From an uncultured Pelagibacteraceae bacterium (GTDB taxonomy: Bacteria > Pseudomonadota > Alphaproteobacteria > Pelagibacterales > Pelagibacteraceae), in contig CABXTN010000001.1 of NCBI GenBank assembly GCA_902515185.1, forward strand, positions 47,442 to 111,441: a DNA stretch of 64,000 bases, in the 5' to 3' direction. The notes under the pieces are model-generated. The model saw only the letters and a program-made list of their open reading frames with translations, was not told where the DNA came from and made no database searches. This document shows, piece by piece, positions 18,744-29,111 of this stretch. The translations under genes were made by a program, and so were the position numbers. Every line of letters begins with the position of its first letter. The stretch's first letter is position 1.

Positions 18744-20963
18744 ATGAAAAAAATAATATTTTCAGTCGTCATTATATTGGCTTGTATAATCAGCACAATT
18801 ATTAATTCACAAGAAAATGTTATTATTCCAAAGAATAAACCATTTTTAAATGAAGACATCAAAGAAAAGAAAATTTCATTAAATATAATAAAGCCTATCA
18901 AAAAGCCAATTTTAATAGAAAAAAAAAATGACGAACAAAGTGATGGGGCAATTACTGAAAAAAAAGTAACAAACTTAGGGATTATAATCCCCAGGAACAA
19001 ACCTAAAATAGTTCAAAAAACAGTAGAAAAAATAGCAAAAAAATCAAAATATTTTTCAAAAAAAGAATTTGATTTAGCAAAAAAATCAATTAATGCCATG
19101 CGTAAAGGAAGTTGGGTAGACGCATTAAATTTTGCAAAAAAATCAAAAAATAAAGATATCTATAGTTTTATACAATGGCGCCATTTGTTAACAAACAGAA
19201 ATAATGCGAGCTATTATGATTATCAACAATTTATTTCTAGAAATCCAGATTATCCTAGGATTGGTAGAATTAAATATTTATCTGAACATAAAATGTCTGT
19301 AGAGAAAATTTCGCCGAATAAAATAATAAAAAAGTTTTCAAATGAAGGTCCTCTGAGTGGTTTCGGTGAAATGATATTAGGTGAAAGCTTTATTATAAAT
19401 GGAGAAAGTGCCAAAGGTATTAATTTAATCAAAAAGGGATTTGAAAAAGCAGAGCTAAGTAAATCTGATCTTAGATTTTTCAGAAAAAAATATAAAAAAT
19501 ATCTAAATAAAGATGATTATATTAAGAGAGCTAAATATTTAGCGTGGGAAAATAAATACTGGGACCTTAAAAGAATGCTTCCCTATCTTCCTAAAGAAGA
19601 GCAGTTACTTTATACGGCTCGACAATTATTAATGAGCAAATCATATGGTGTAGATAATGCAATTTCAAAAGTACCTGATAGATTTAAAAATGACGCCGGC
19701 TTAAATTTTGACAGATTAAAATGGAGAAGGAAAAGAGGAAGAGTTGAGTCCTCATTAGAAATTTTGCTTAAAATTCCAAATAATAAAATATATTTGGTGA
19801 GACCTGAAAAATGGTGGAAAGAAAGAGAGATCATTGCAAGGTCTTTAATATATGATAAAAAATATGAAACTGCATACAAAATTGTTAGCAAGCATTCAAT
19901 GGTCGAAGGACCTGAATATGCTGCTGCTGAATGGATGAGTGGGTGGATATCTTTAAGTTTTTTAAATAATCCACTTCTAGCAATAGAACATTTTGAAAAT
20001 TTTTATAATAGTGTAAGTTATCCAATAAGTTTATCTAGAGGCGCATACTGGTTAGGTAGATCATATGAAAAGCTCAAAAATAATGATTTACAAAATAAAT
20101 GGTATGAAGAAGCATCAAAATATTTAACAACTTATTATGGACAACTCGCATTTCTAAAAATAGATCCTGATAAAACTTTTGAACTTAACCTTGAACAAAA
20201 AGTTGATAATAGTTATAAAGCAAAATTCGAAAATATGGGTCTAGTTAAAATAGTATATTTACTTGATGAACTTGATAGAGATAAATATACAAAACATATT
20301 TTAAGACACTTGGCTTTAAACAATATAGAAAAAGGTAGTGAAATTTTAGCTGCAGAATTAGCTACAAATATTTCAAGATACGATTTTGCAATACAAATTT
20401 CGAAAATAGCTTCTTATGAAAAAAGATTTTTAAATAATTATAATTATCCAATAATTGGAACTCCAAAAATCATTAATGGAAGAAAAATTCCAGAAACTTC
20501 TTTAATTCTTTCAATAATAAGACAGGAAAGTGAGTTTGATATGTCAGCAAATAGTTCTGCCGGTGCGAGAGGATTGATGCAGCTAATGACTTATACAGCT
20601 AGACTTGTGGCTAAACAGGCAAAACTTCCGTATTCTAAATCTAGATTAACAACTGATCCTGAATATAATATTAATCTTGGTTCACATTATATTGCTGGTC
20701 TAATTCTTGAATATGATGGTTCATATCCTTTCGCTATAGCTGCATATAACGCTGGTCCTAAAAGAGTCAAATATTGGAAGAGGTTAAATAAAAACCCCCA
20801 AGCAAACCAGATTGATTATGTTGATTGGATAGAATTAATAAAATTTAGAGAGACTAGGAATTATGTTCAAAGAGTACTTGAAAATTATAACGTTTATAGA
20901 TTTGTTGTTGAAAAAAAACCCATTAAAATGCTTAATTTCTTTGAAAATAAACCTTTATATTAG
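18744..20963 (+). CDS. slt: Soluble lytic murein transglycosylase
   Basis: Signal peptide; SLT domain 'SLILSIIRQESEFDMSANSSAGARGLMQLMTYTA...NINLGSHYIAGLI...AIAAYNAGPKRVKYW'. Confidence 0.9.
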   Translation: MKKIIFSVVIILACIISTIINSQENVIIPKNKPFLNEDIKEKKISLNIIKPIKKPILIEKKNDEQSDGAITEKKVTNLGIIIPRNKPKIVQKTVEKIAKKSKYFSKKEFDLAKKSINAMRKGSWVDALNFAKKSKNKDIYSFIQWRHLLTNRNNASYYDYQQFISRNPDYPRIGRIKYLSEHKMSVEKISPNKIIKKFSNEGPLSGFGEMILGESFIINGESAKGINLIKKGFEKAELSKSDLRFFRKKYKKYLNKDDYIKRAKYLAWENKYWDLKRMLPYLPKEEQLLYTARQLLMSKSYGVDNAISKVPDRFKNDAGLNFDRLKWRRKRGRVESSLEILLKIPNNKIYLVRPEKWWKEREIIARSLIYDKKYETAYKIVSKHSMVEGPEYAAAEWMSGWISLSFLNNPLLAIEHFENFYNSVSYPISLSRGAYWLGRSYEKLKNNDLQNKWYEEASKYLTTYYGQLAFLKIDPDKTFELNLEQKVDNSYKAKFENMGLVKIVYLLDELDRDKYTKHILRHLALNNIEKGSEILAAELATNISRYDFAIQISKIASYEKRFLNNYNYPIIGTPKIINGRKIPETSLILSIIRQESEFDMSANSSAGARGLMQLMTYTARLVAKQAKLPYSKSRLTTDPEYNINLGSHYIAGLILEYDGSYPFAIAAYNAGPKRVKYWKRLNKNPQANQIDYVDWIELIKFRETRNYVQRVLENYNVYRFVVEKKPIKMLNFFENKPLY

Positions 20964-21056
20964 TGGCGGAAGAGGTGGGATTCGAACCCACGTTACGAAT
21001 TTCTTCGTAAGATCAGTTAGCAACCGATTGGTTTCAGCCATCTCACCCACTCTTCC
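20964..21056 (-). tRNA. tRNA-Ser (anticodon GCU), CCA encoded
   Basis: Minus strand GGAAGAGTGGGTGAGATGGCTGAAACCAATCGGTTGCTAACTGATC...GTGGGTTCGAATCCCACCTCTTCCGCCA; acceptor pairs, long variable arm, GCT anticodon at 21019-21021. Confidence 0.97.
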
Positions 21057-21120
21057 ACGATACCTGTGTAACTTGAAACCATTGAATATTCAATATTAAT
21101 CAAGTATTTTCATCAAAAAT

Positions 21121-22374
21121 ATGAAAAACAAATACTCAATTTTTTCGCTTATTAAAAACGCTTTCACAAACCATGAAAATTGGCAGAGAGCATGGAGAGA
21201 TCCTGAGCCTAAAAAAGAATATGATGCTGTAATCATAGGAGGTGGTGGCCATGGATTAGCAACCGCATATTATTTAGCAAAAAAACATCAAATGAATAAT
21301 ATTGCTGTAGTTGAAAAAGGATGGATTGGTGGTGGCAATACAGGAAGAAATACAACAATTATAAGATCAAATTATCTGTGGGATGCAAGTGCAGGTTTGT
21401 ATGATCATGCTTTAAAACTTTGGGAAGGTTTGTCTCAAGAACTTAATTATAATGTTATGTTTAGCCAACGTGGAGTTATGAATTTAGCTCATAACTTACA
21501 AGATGTTAGAGATTTAAAAAGAAGAACACATGCTAATAGATTAAATGGAATTGATGCAGTATGGCTTTCAACAAATCAAGTTAAAAAGTTTTGTCCAATT
21601 ATTAATACATCACAAGATATTAGATACCCGGTATTAGGTGGAACTTTACAAAAAAGAGCTGGAACTGCTAGACACGATGCTGTGGCTTGGGGTTATGCCC
21701 GAGGTGCAGATGAAATGGGTGTTGATATTATACAAAATTGTGAGGTTAAAGGAATTAAAAGAGTCGGAAATAAAATCGAAGGATTAGAAACAACAAAAGG
21801 TTTCATTAAAACAAAAAAGGTTGGTGTTGTTGCAGCTGGTCACTCTAGTGTAATAGCGGACATGGCGGGTCTTAGGCTTCCTCTTGAAAGCAAACCTCTT
21901 CAAGCACTAGTTTCAGAGCCTGTAAAACCAATTATAGATACTGTAGTTATGTCAAATGCAGTTCATGCATATGTAAGTCAATCTGATAAAGGTGAATTAG
22001 TAATTGGTGCTGGTACAGATGACTATGTCTCTTACTCTCAAAAAGGGAGTCATGAAATTGTTGAGGGGACTTTACAAGCAATTTTAGAGTTGTATCCGAT
22101 ATTTAGTAGAATGAGAATGTTAAGACAATGGGGCGGTATCGTTGATATATGTCCTGATGCAAGTCCAATAATAAGTAAAACCTCAATTGAAGGTTTATAT
22201 TTTAATTGTGGTTGGGGAACTGGAGGATTTAAAGCAACACCAGGTTCGGGTGATTTATTTGCTCACACTATTGCAAATAACGAACCACATAAATTAAATG
22301 CAGCATTTAATATAAATAGATTTGTCAGCGGTGACCTTGTTGATGAACATGGCGCTGCAGCTGTAGCTCATTAA
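21121..22374 (+). CDS. soxB: Sarcosine oxidase subunit beta
   Basis: FAD Rossmann motif [21 protein letters not shown]; SoxB-like '[21 protein letters not shown]'; soxBDAG order. Confidence 0.95.
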   Translation: MKNKYSIFSLIKNAFTNHENWQRAWRDPEPKKEYDAVIIGGGGHGLATAYYLAKKHQMNNIAVVEKGWIGGGNTGRNTTIIRSNYLWDASAGLYDHALKLWEGLSQELNYNVMFSQRGVMNLAHNLQDVRDLKRRTHANRLNGIDAVWLSTNQVKKFCPIINTSQDIRYPVLGGTLQKRAGTARHDAVAWGYARGADEMGVDIIQNCEVKGIKRVGNKIEGLETTKGFIKTKKVGVVAAGHSSVIADMAGLRLPLESKPLQALVSEPVKPIIDTVVMSNAVHAYVSQSDKGELVIGAGTDDYVSYSQKGSHEIVEGTLQAILELYPIFSRMRMLRQWGGIVDICPDASPIISKTSIEGLYFNCGWGTGGFKATPGSGDLFAHTIANNEPHKLNAAFNINRFVSGDLVDEHGAAAVAH

Positions 22375-22649
22375 TGTTTATTATTAATTGTCCATATTGC
22401 GGTGAGAGAGAACAGAGTGAATTTAAAGCTGGTGGCGAAGCCCATATTGTAAGACCGAAACAACCAACAGAACTAAGCGACGATGAGTGGGCTGAGTATT
22501 TATTTATGAGGAAAAATATTAAAGGAATTCAATTAGAAAGATGGGTTCATATTCATGGATGTAGAAAATGGTTTAATATGGTTAGAGATACATCAAATGA
22601 TCAAATTCACGCTGTTTATAAAATGGGTGAAAAACCGCCAATAAAATAA
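22374..22649 (+). CDS. soxD: Sarcosine oxidase subunit delta
   Basis: INCPYCGEREQSEF...HIHGCRKWFNMVRDT zinc-binding small subunit. Confidence 0.96.
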   Translation: MFIINCPYCGEREQSEFKAGGEAHIVRPKQPTELSDDEWAEYLFMRKNIKGIQLERWVHIHGCRKWFNMVRDTSNDQIHAVYKMGEKPPIK

Positions 22650-22653
22650 TTTA

Positions 22654-25600
22654 ATGTCTGATAATTTAAGAACCTCCGCTAGCAAGTTCATTGATCAAAC
22701 AACAAGGGTTTCTTTTAAGTTTGATGGTAAAACTTATTTTGGATTTAAAGGTGATACCTTAGCATCAGCCCTATTAGCTAATAATGTTCACTTAGTTGGT
22801 AGAAGCTTTAAATACCACAGGCCAAGAGGTATAATGACATCTGGATCTGAAGAGCCAAACGCAATTATTCAAATAAATAAAAACTCTTCAGTAACAGAAC
22901 CAAATGTAAGAGCGACAGAGGTTGAGATTTATGATGGCTTAGAGGCGTCCAGTCAAAACTGTTGGCCAAGCGTAAATTTTGACATAGGTGGAATAAATAA
23001 TATTTTATCACCCCTTCTGCCTGCTGGATTTTATTATAAAACTTTTATGTGGCCTGCTAGTTTCTGGGAAAAATACGAATACTTTATAAGAAAATCTGCT
23101 GGTCTCGGTCAATCTCCAACAGAACCGGATCCAGATATATATGATCATAATTATGTTCACTGTGATGTACTGATTATAGGTGGGGGTATTTCAGGAATAA
23201 TGGCTGCAAAAATATCTGCAGAAAATAATTTTAAAACATTGCTATTAGAAGAAAAGCCTAATTTAGGTGGTACAACTATTTACCAAAAAAATGACTATTT
23301 TAAAATTAACGATCAATACTCATCGGAATGGCTAGAAAAAGAAATAGATCAAATTAAAAATTTAAAAAATCTTGAAATTAAAACAAGAACAAGTGTAGCA
23401 GCTTATCATGGTTACAATTATTTGTTAGCAAGAGAAAATTTAACAGATCATTTACCAATAGAAAAAAAACAAAACACAATAAGACAAAGATTATTAAAAA
23501 TTAGAGCTAAAAAAGTTATTACTGCCACTGGATCTATTGAGAGGCCTCTAATTTTTGATAATAATGATCGACCAGGAATAATGCTATCATCAGCAATAAA
23601 GAAATATGCTGACTTTTATGGTGTAGCTTGTGGAAAAGAGAATGTATTATTTACTAATAACGATACTGCTTATGAAACAGCTATATCGCTAAATAATAAA
23701 GGTGTTAAGGTTAATGCAATTGTAGATATTAGAGAGGAAAATAAATCAGATTTAACAAACGAAATAAATAATGCAGGAATTAAAATATATAATTCTTATA
23801 CAGTAATAAATACAAAGGGTTATAAAAAAATAAATAAAATTACCATAATGAAACTTTCTAAAGATGGTAAAACAGTTACTGACTCAAAAGTTGATATTAA
23901 ATGTGATTGCCTTGGTGTTTCAGGAGGATGGACACCAGCGGTTCATTTATTTACACAATCAGGTGGTAAGCTAAAATTTGATGATAACGATAATATATTT
24001 ATACCGAACAAGTACCCATCTGATCAATTAAGTATAGGATCATGTAATGGAAACTTAGAATTAGAGGATATAATTTCAAATATAAATGTTAGCTTAAAAA
24101 ATTTTCTTAAAATAGATAAAACTAATTTTGAAAAACTAAAAATTAATTCTTCTAAATCAATATCAAAAAGAAATATATGGTTACTTCCATCTAACAAAAC
24201 CGTTAGTAAAACGAAAGCATTCGTTGATTTTCAGAATGATGCTACTGCTAAAGATATTAAGCTCGCACTACGAGAGGGTTTTAGATCAATTGAACATGTT
24301 AAACGATATACAACTACAGGAATGGGAACAGACCAAGGTAAACTGGGTAATATGAATGCTTTAGGTATTATCTCAGACACAAGCAACGTGAAGATGTCAG
24401 ATTTAGGTACAACAACATTCAGACCACCTTACACACCTTTAACTTTTGGAACTATTGTAGGAAGAAATGTAGGAGAATTTTTTGATACATTTAGAAAAAC
24501 ACCAATGCACGATTGGCATGTTCAATATAAAGCTAAGTTTGAAAATGTAGGACAGTGGAAAAGAGCTTGGTATTATCCTAAAGGTAATGAAAGTATGCAT
24601 GATGCTGTACAAAGGGAAAGTAAAGCAGCACGTGAGGGAGCTGGTATACTTGATGCCTCAACACTTGGAAAAATTGACATACAAGGTTCGGATGCATCGG
24701 AATTTCTGAATAGAGTTTATACAAACGCTTGGTCAAAATTAGCTGTTGGAAAGTGTAGATACGGTCTTATGCTTAACGAAGATGGAATGGTTTATGACGA
24801 TGGAGTTACAACTAGATTAAGTGAAAATCATTATATCATGACTACCACCACAGGTGGAGCGGCTAATGTTTTGGGAAAATTAGAAGATTATTTACAAACA
24901 GAATGGCCAGAGTTAGACGTATATTTAACTTCAGTGACAGATCACTATGCTACTGCAAGTGTTTGTGGACCTAATAGTAAAAAAATAATATCTAAGATAA
25001 TTCCCAATTTAGATTTATCAGATGAAAGTTTTCCTCACATGTCATTTAAAAATGCAAAGATAGGAAATATTAAGTGTAGAGTTATGAGAATAAGTTTTAC
25101 TGGTGAACAAAGCTATGAAATCAATATTCAAGCAAATTATGGAAAATCTTTATGGGAAAAATGTATGGAGGCAGGCAATGAGTTTAATATTACACCTTAT
25201 GGCACTGAAACAATGCACTTATTAAGAGCGGAAAAAGGTTTTATTATAGTTGGTCAAGATACAGATGCTACATTAACACCAATAGATTTACAGATGGATT
25301 GGATAGTCAGTAAAAAAAAATATGATTTTATTGGTAAACGTTCACTTTATAGATCAGACACCATAAGAGATGATAGAAAGCAACTTGTTGGAATTTTAAC
25401 TGATGATCCAAATGAAGTTTTAGAAGAAGGTGCGCAAATTGTTGCAGATACTTCAAAAAAACCTGTTGAAATGTTAGGCCACATAACATCAAGTTATTTT
25501 AGTCCAAATTTAAATAAGTCAATAGCTTTAGGAGTAGTTAAAGGAGGTAAAAATATGATGGGTCAAAAATTATTTGTACCAATGAAAGATAAAATAATTA

Positions 25601-25659
25601 ATGTAAAAATCGCTGATCCAGTTTTTTTAGATAAGGAGAATAAAAGATTAAATGCTTAA
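22654..25659 (+). CDS. soxA: Sarcosine oxidase subunit alpha
   Basis: 1001 aa; N-terminal Fer2-like 'FGFKGDTLASALLANNVHLVGRSFKYHRPRGI', NAD(P)-binding IIGGGISGIMAA, C-terminal GcvT-like aminomethyltransferase domain. Confidence 0.96.
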   Translation: MSDNLRTSASKFIDQTTRVSFKFDGKTYFGFKGDTLASALLANNVHLVGRSFKYHRPRGIMTSGSEEPNAIIQINKNSSVTEPNVRATEVEIYDGLEASSQNCWPSVNFDIGGINNILSPLLPAGFYYKTFMWPASFWEKYEYFIRKSAGLGQSPTEPDPDIYDHNYVHCDVLIIGGGISGIMAAKISAENNFKTLLLEEKPNLGGTTIYQKNDYFKINDQYSSEWLEKEIDQIKNLKNLEIKTRTSVAAYHGYNYLLARENLTDHLPIEKKQNTIRQRLLKIRAKKVITATGSIERPLIFDNNDRPGIMLSSAIKKYADFYGVACGKENVLFTNNDTAYETAISLNNKGVKVNAIVDIREENKSDLTNEINNAGIKIYNSYTVINTKGYKKINKITIMKLSKDGKTVTDSKVDIKCDCLGVSGGWTPAVHLFTQSGGKLKFDDNDNIFIPNKYPSDQLSIGSCNGNLELEDIISNINVSLKNFLKIDKTNFEKLKINSSKSISKRNIWLLPSNKTVSKTKAFVDFQNDATAKDIKLALREGFRSIEHVKRYTTTGMGTDQGKLGNMNALGIISDTSNVKMSDLGTTTFRPPYTPLTFGTIVGRNVGEFFDTFRKTPMHDWHVQYKAKFENVGQWKRAWYYPKGNESMHDAVQRESKAAREGAGILDASTLGKIDIQGSDASEFLNRVYTNAWSKLAVGKCRYGLMLNEDGMVYDDGVTTRLSENHYIMTTTTGGAANVLGKLEDYLQTEWPELDVYLTSVTDHYATASVCGPNSKKIISKIIPNLDLSDESFPHMSFKNAKIGNIKCRVMRISFTGEQSYEINIQANYGKSLWEKCMEAGNEFNITPYGTETMHLLRAEKGFIIVGQDTDATLTPIDLQMDWIVSKKKYDFIGKRSLYRSDTIRDDRKQLVGILTDDPNEVLEEGAQIVADTSKKPVEMLGHITSSYFSPNLNKSIALGVVKGGKNMMGQKLFVPMKDKIINVKIADPVFLDKENKRLNA

Positions 25660-26215
25660 ATATACTACATCGATTAATGATACAAAAATTTTTGATAATT
25701 TAAAAATTTTTGAAACAAGCCCAATAATGAAATTGATTGTAAGAGGAAAAAGTAGAGAATTTATTTCATCAGTTGGAAAATCACTGAATATATTGCTTCC
25801 AAATGAGCCAAATACATCATCATCAGGTGCTAATGTAACGGCATTGTGGCTAAGTCCAGACGAATGGATAATATACGCAAATGAAATAAATAGTGATGAC
25901 AGCAATAGTTATATTATTGAATCTGAGTTAATTAATAAAATTTCTAATACTGGTCTAGGGGCAATTACAGATGTAACGGATCAATTTGTTATGTTAAATT
26001 TAACTGGAGAAAAAATTTATGATCTATTCATGAAAGGTTCGCCTTTCAATTTTAACGAATTTAAAAAGAAAAAAGGTGCCGTTACACAAACTATAATTAA
26101 TAAAATAGATGTTATTATTCACAATAAGAACGATGCTGAAGTTAATTTATTTGTAAGGCGATCTTTTTCAAATCATCTTTGGTCATGGTTGAATGACAGT
26201 GCTCGTTTTATTTAA
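25652..26215 (+). CDS. soxG: Sarcosine oxidase subunit gamma
   Basis: Position after soxA; 'LWLSPDEWIIYANE', 'DVTDQFVMLNLTG..YDLFMKGSPFN', 'LFVRRSFSNHLWSWL'. Confidence 0.85.
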   Translation: MLKYTTSINDTKIFDNLKIFETSPIMKLIVRGKSREFISSVGKSLNILLPNEPNTSSSGANVTALWLSPDEWIIYANEINSDDSNSYIIESELINKISNTGLGAITDVTDQFVMLNLTGEKIYDLFMKGSPFNFNEFKKKKGAVTQTIINKIDVIIHNKNDAEVNLFVRRSFSNHLWSWLNDSARFI

Positions 26216-27538
26216 TTTATTTTTAATATAGTAAAGAACTACAAATAACAAAAACACTGAAAATATCCAATTTGATATAACCCAAATCCAAAAAAAAGTA
26301 TTAAAATCAGCTACAAAATAAGTAGCAACATAAAAAGTCACTATAGGTAATATAATATTTCTAAAGAAGTTAGTAATAAGTGCATTCTCAGATTTTTTTA
26401 AAGCCATAAAAAAACCATTTGATAAAAAAAAGATTGGATATGCTGGCAAAACAAATGCTGAAATTTGTAAATATTTTTTTCCATAATGTATTACTTCTAA
26501 ATTATCAGAAAAAAATGTGGGTATTATGCCTGATGTAATATAAATAAAAATTCCAGAAGTTACCATTATTATAAAAGCATATTTAATAGCTGTATAATAA
26601 GATTGCTTTATTCTTAAATAATTGCCCGCTCCATAGTTCTGGGCAATTATAGAAATTATTGCTGTATTTATTCCTAAAACTGGCAATAATACGACTTGTT
26701 CAATTCTGGTGGCAGCTCCATATCCAGCTGCTGCTTCTTCACCGGATGAACCAACATATGTAAATATTATTGCTGATGCAATTGAGTACCCACAGATAGC
26801 AACACTTATAGGCATAGATTGAAAAAAAATATCTTTTAGATAAATATATTTAATTAAAAAGAATTCTTTAGTCATTTCTTTTATTCTTTGATTTTTTATA
26901 ACCTTATAAAATACGATAATAAGTGAGATTATTTGAGAAATAATAGTGGCTATACCAATACCTTTAACACCAAAAGCCGGTATAAACATAAAACCAAAAA
27001 TTAAAATTGGATTTAATATAATATTTAAGAAAAAAGAAAAAATTAATGCATTTCTAAAAGTTTTTGTATCACCTTCAGCATGTAACAAAGAATTTAGCGC
27101 TACAACCATTATAAAAATTATTGTTCCAGAAAAAATTACATTAGTATATTCCAAACCTAATAATGTAACTTCGTTAGTAGAGCCCATTAATAAAAAAACA
27201 GATTCAGAAAAATACAATCCTAAAAAAGTTATTATGGTAGAGATTAATACTCCAAAATAAATAGTATTAGAAAAATAATATAAAACCTTTTTTTTATCAT
27301 TTTCGCCTATACTATTGCCAATTAAAGATGTTCCGGCAATCGTTACCCCAATAGAAGTTGCTACCAGGATAAAATATATAGGAAAAGACTTTGATAATGC
27401 TGATAAGGCTTCGGGTGATATTTTTCCTGCAAAAAAAGTATCTACAATGTTATAAAGGGTTTGAAATAAGGTTCCAACACTGGCGGGTACAGCTAATTTG
27501 CGAACTAAAGTTGGTATTTTATCCTTAAGTAAATCCAT
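26183..27538 (-). CDS. MATE family efflux transporter
   Basis: 12-TM protein, 'LVRKLAVPASVGTLFQTLYNIVDTFFAGKIS'; start trimmed to MDLLKDK. Confidence 0.88.
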   Translation of the reverse strand: MDLLKDKIPTLVRKLAVPASVGTLFQTLYNIVDTFFAGKISPEALSALSKSFPIYFILVATSIGVTIAGTSLIGNSIGENDKKKVLYYFSNTIYFGVLISTIITFLGLYFSESVFLLMGSTNEVTLLGLEYTNVIFSGTIIFIMVVALNSLLHAEGDTKTFRNALIFSFFLNIILNPILIFGFMFIPAFGVKGIGIATIISQIISLIIVFYKVIKNQRIKEMTKEFFLIKYIYLKDIFFQSMPISVAICGYSIASAIIFTYVGSSGEEAAAGYGAATRIEQVVLLPVLGINTAIISIIAQNYGAGNYLRIKQSYYTAIKYAFIIMVTSGIFIYITSGIIPTFFSDNLEVIHYGKKYLQISAFVLPAYPIFFLSNGFFMALKKSENALITNFFRNIILPIVTFYVATYFVADFNTFFWIWVISNWIFSVFLLFVVLYYIKNKLNKTSTVIQP

Positions 27539-27551
27539 TTTGAAAATTTTG

Positions 27552-28457
27552 TTAATGATCTTCTTGAAAGATATGTCGTTTCCCAGTACTTTTTGCAAGA
27601 TTTATTTGATGTTGTCGCATTCTAAACCTTTTTTTTTGAGAAATTGATAACTTATTGTAGCATCCTGGACATGTAACCCCTTGTTCATATTTTTTAGAAT
27701 GCATATCTTTCTTTGATATTGGGTTTCTACATCCACTGCAAATTGAGTAAGTTCCGACTTTTAGACCATGCTTAAGGCTTACTCTGTTATCAAAAACAAA
27801 ACATTCACCTTTCCATAGACTGTTACTCTGTTTAATCGTCTTCATATAATTTAGGATTCCACCTTTTAACTGATAGATATTATTGAAACCATTTTTCTCT
27901 AAATATACACTCGCTTTCTCACATCTTATTCCACCGGTACAAAACATGGCAACTGGTTGATTTTTTTTTAATTTTTTGAGGTATTTAGGAAAGTCTCTAA
28001 AATTTCTAATATTAGGGTTAATTGCTTTTTGGAAGCTGCCAACTTTATATTCAAAAGGTTTTCTAGCATCAACAACAAGGGTTTCTTTATTACTAATAAG
28101 TTTATTCCAATTTTGTGGCTCTACATGACTATCTTTTTTTCTAATTTTTTTTGATAAAATCATATTCATTGGAACTATTTCATTTTTAATTTTTACTTTC
28201 GGTTTATGAAATGGTTGAAATGAACACTTGGATTTACTTGTACTATCGAACGATTTAAATGAAAAAAAATTTTTAATTTGATTAGTTAGACTTTTAATAT
28301 CTTTCGATTTACCACAAATACTGCCATTTATACCTTCTTTAGAAATAATTATTGTGCCTCGAATATTTTTTTTTACTAAAAAATCTTTAAGTAAAACTTT
28401 ACGTTTATTAAGTTGATTAACTAACATAAATTTATAAAAACCAAATACTTCTATCAT
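27552..28457 (-). CDS. trhO: Rhodanese-domain tRNA uridine hydroxylase (UPF0176/TrhO family)
   Basis: IIISKEGINGSICG; rhodanese VVDARKPFEYKVGSF, AMFCTGGIRCEKASVYL; Cys-rich C-term CSGCRNP. Confidence 0.88.
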   Translation of the reverse strand: MIEVFGFYKFMLVNQLNKRKVLLKDFLVKKNIRGTIIISKEGINGSICGKSKDIKSLTNQIKNFFSFKSFDSTSKSKCSFQPFHKPKVKIKNEIVPMNMILSKKIRKKDSHVEPQNWNKLISNKETLVVDARKPFEYKVGSFQKAINPNIRNFRDFPKYLKKLKKNQPVAMFCTGGIRCEKASVYLEKNGFNNIYQLKGGILNYMKTIKQSNSLWKGECFVFDNRVSLKHGLKVGTYSICSGCRNPISKKDMHSKKYEQGVTCPGCYNKLSISQKKRFRMRQHQINLAKSTGKRHIFQEDH

Positions 28458-29107
28458 TATAACCTTCTACATACTGTCATACCATCACCGAGTGGAATGA
28501 TTACTTGCTCTACTCTTTTATCTTCAGATACAAACTTATTAAATTCTCTAATGTTCATTGTTAATTTATCATTATTTTTTTCATCTACTACTTCACCATG
28601 CCACAAAACATTATCAATTATAATTAAACCACCTTTATTAATAAGATTTAATGATCTTTCATAGTATTCTCTATAATTCATTTTATCTGCATCTATAAAA
28701 ACCATATCAAATTTTTTATTATTCAAAACTGATAAGGTTTCAAGAGCTGTCTTTACTATTGTTTGGATTTTATGATCTTGATGAGCTTTTTTAAAAAAAT
28801 TCAATGCGATTTTGTTGGTCTCTTCATTTTTATCAAGTGTAATAAGTTTTCCATCATCTGGCAGAGCAAGTGAAATAGAAAGTGCACTAAGCCCTGTAAA
28901 AGTACCAATTTCAAGTACATTTTTAATATTTGAAACTTTTATTATTAAATGAAGAAAATAACATTGCGATAAATCAACTTGCATTCTTTTGGTGGCACCT
29001 AAAGTTTTATTATACTCAATTATTTCCTCTTGAACTGGATTTAGTGTTAAACCAAAATCATTAATATAATTTTGTAATTTTTCTGTTATATATAGGTTTG
29101 CACCCAT
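28457..29107 (-). CDS. Class I SAM-dependent O-methyltransferase family 3 (caffeoyl-CoA-type)
   Basis: VLEIGTFTGLSALSISLALPDDGKLITLD; DMVFIDADKMNYREYYE; IIIDNVLWHG. Confidence 0.87.
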   Translation of the reverse strand: MGANLYITEKLQNYINDFGLTLNPVQEEIIEYNKTLGATKRMQVDLSQCYFLHLIIKVSNIKNVLEIGTFTGLSALSISLALPDDGKLITLDKNEETNKIALNFFKKAHQDHKIQTIVKTALETLSVLNNKKFDMVFIDADKMNYREYYERSLNLINKGGLIIIDNVLWHGEVVDEKNNDKLTMNIREFNKFVSEDKRVEQVIIPLGDGMTVCRRL

Positions 29108-29111
29108 TTAA

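Noticed and set aside
20863-21099. ORF with ..SGGRGGIRTHVTNFFVRSVSNRLVSAISPTLPRYL
   Set aside because: RGGIRTHV-type peptides are the classic spurious translation antisense to a tRNA; this stretch is tRNA-Ser(GCU) on the minus strand plus the slt end.
27552-27598. 47-nt overlap of MATE ORF with trhO
   Set aside because: Produced by the longest-ORF start choice; the internal Met (MDLLKDK, 27538) removes it.
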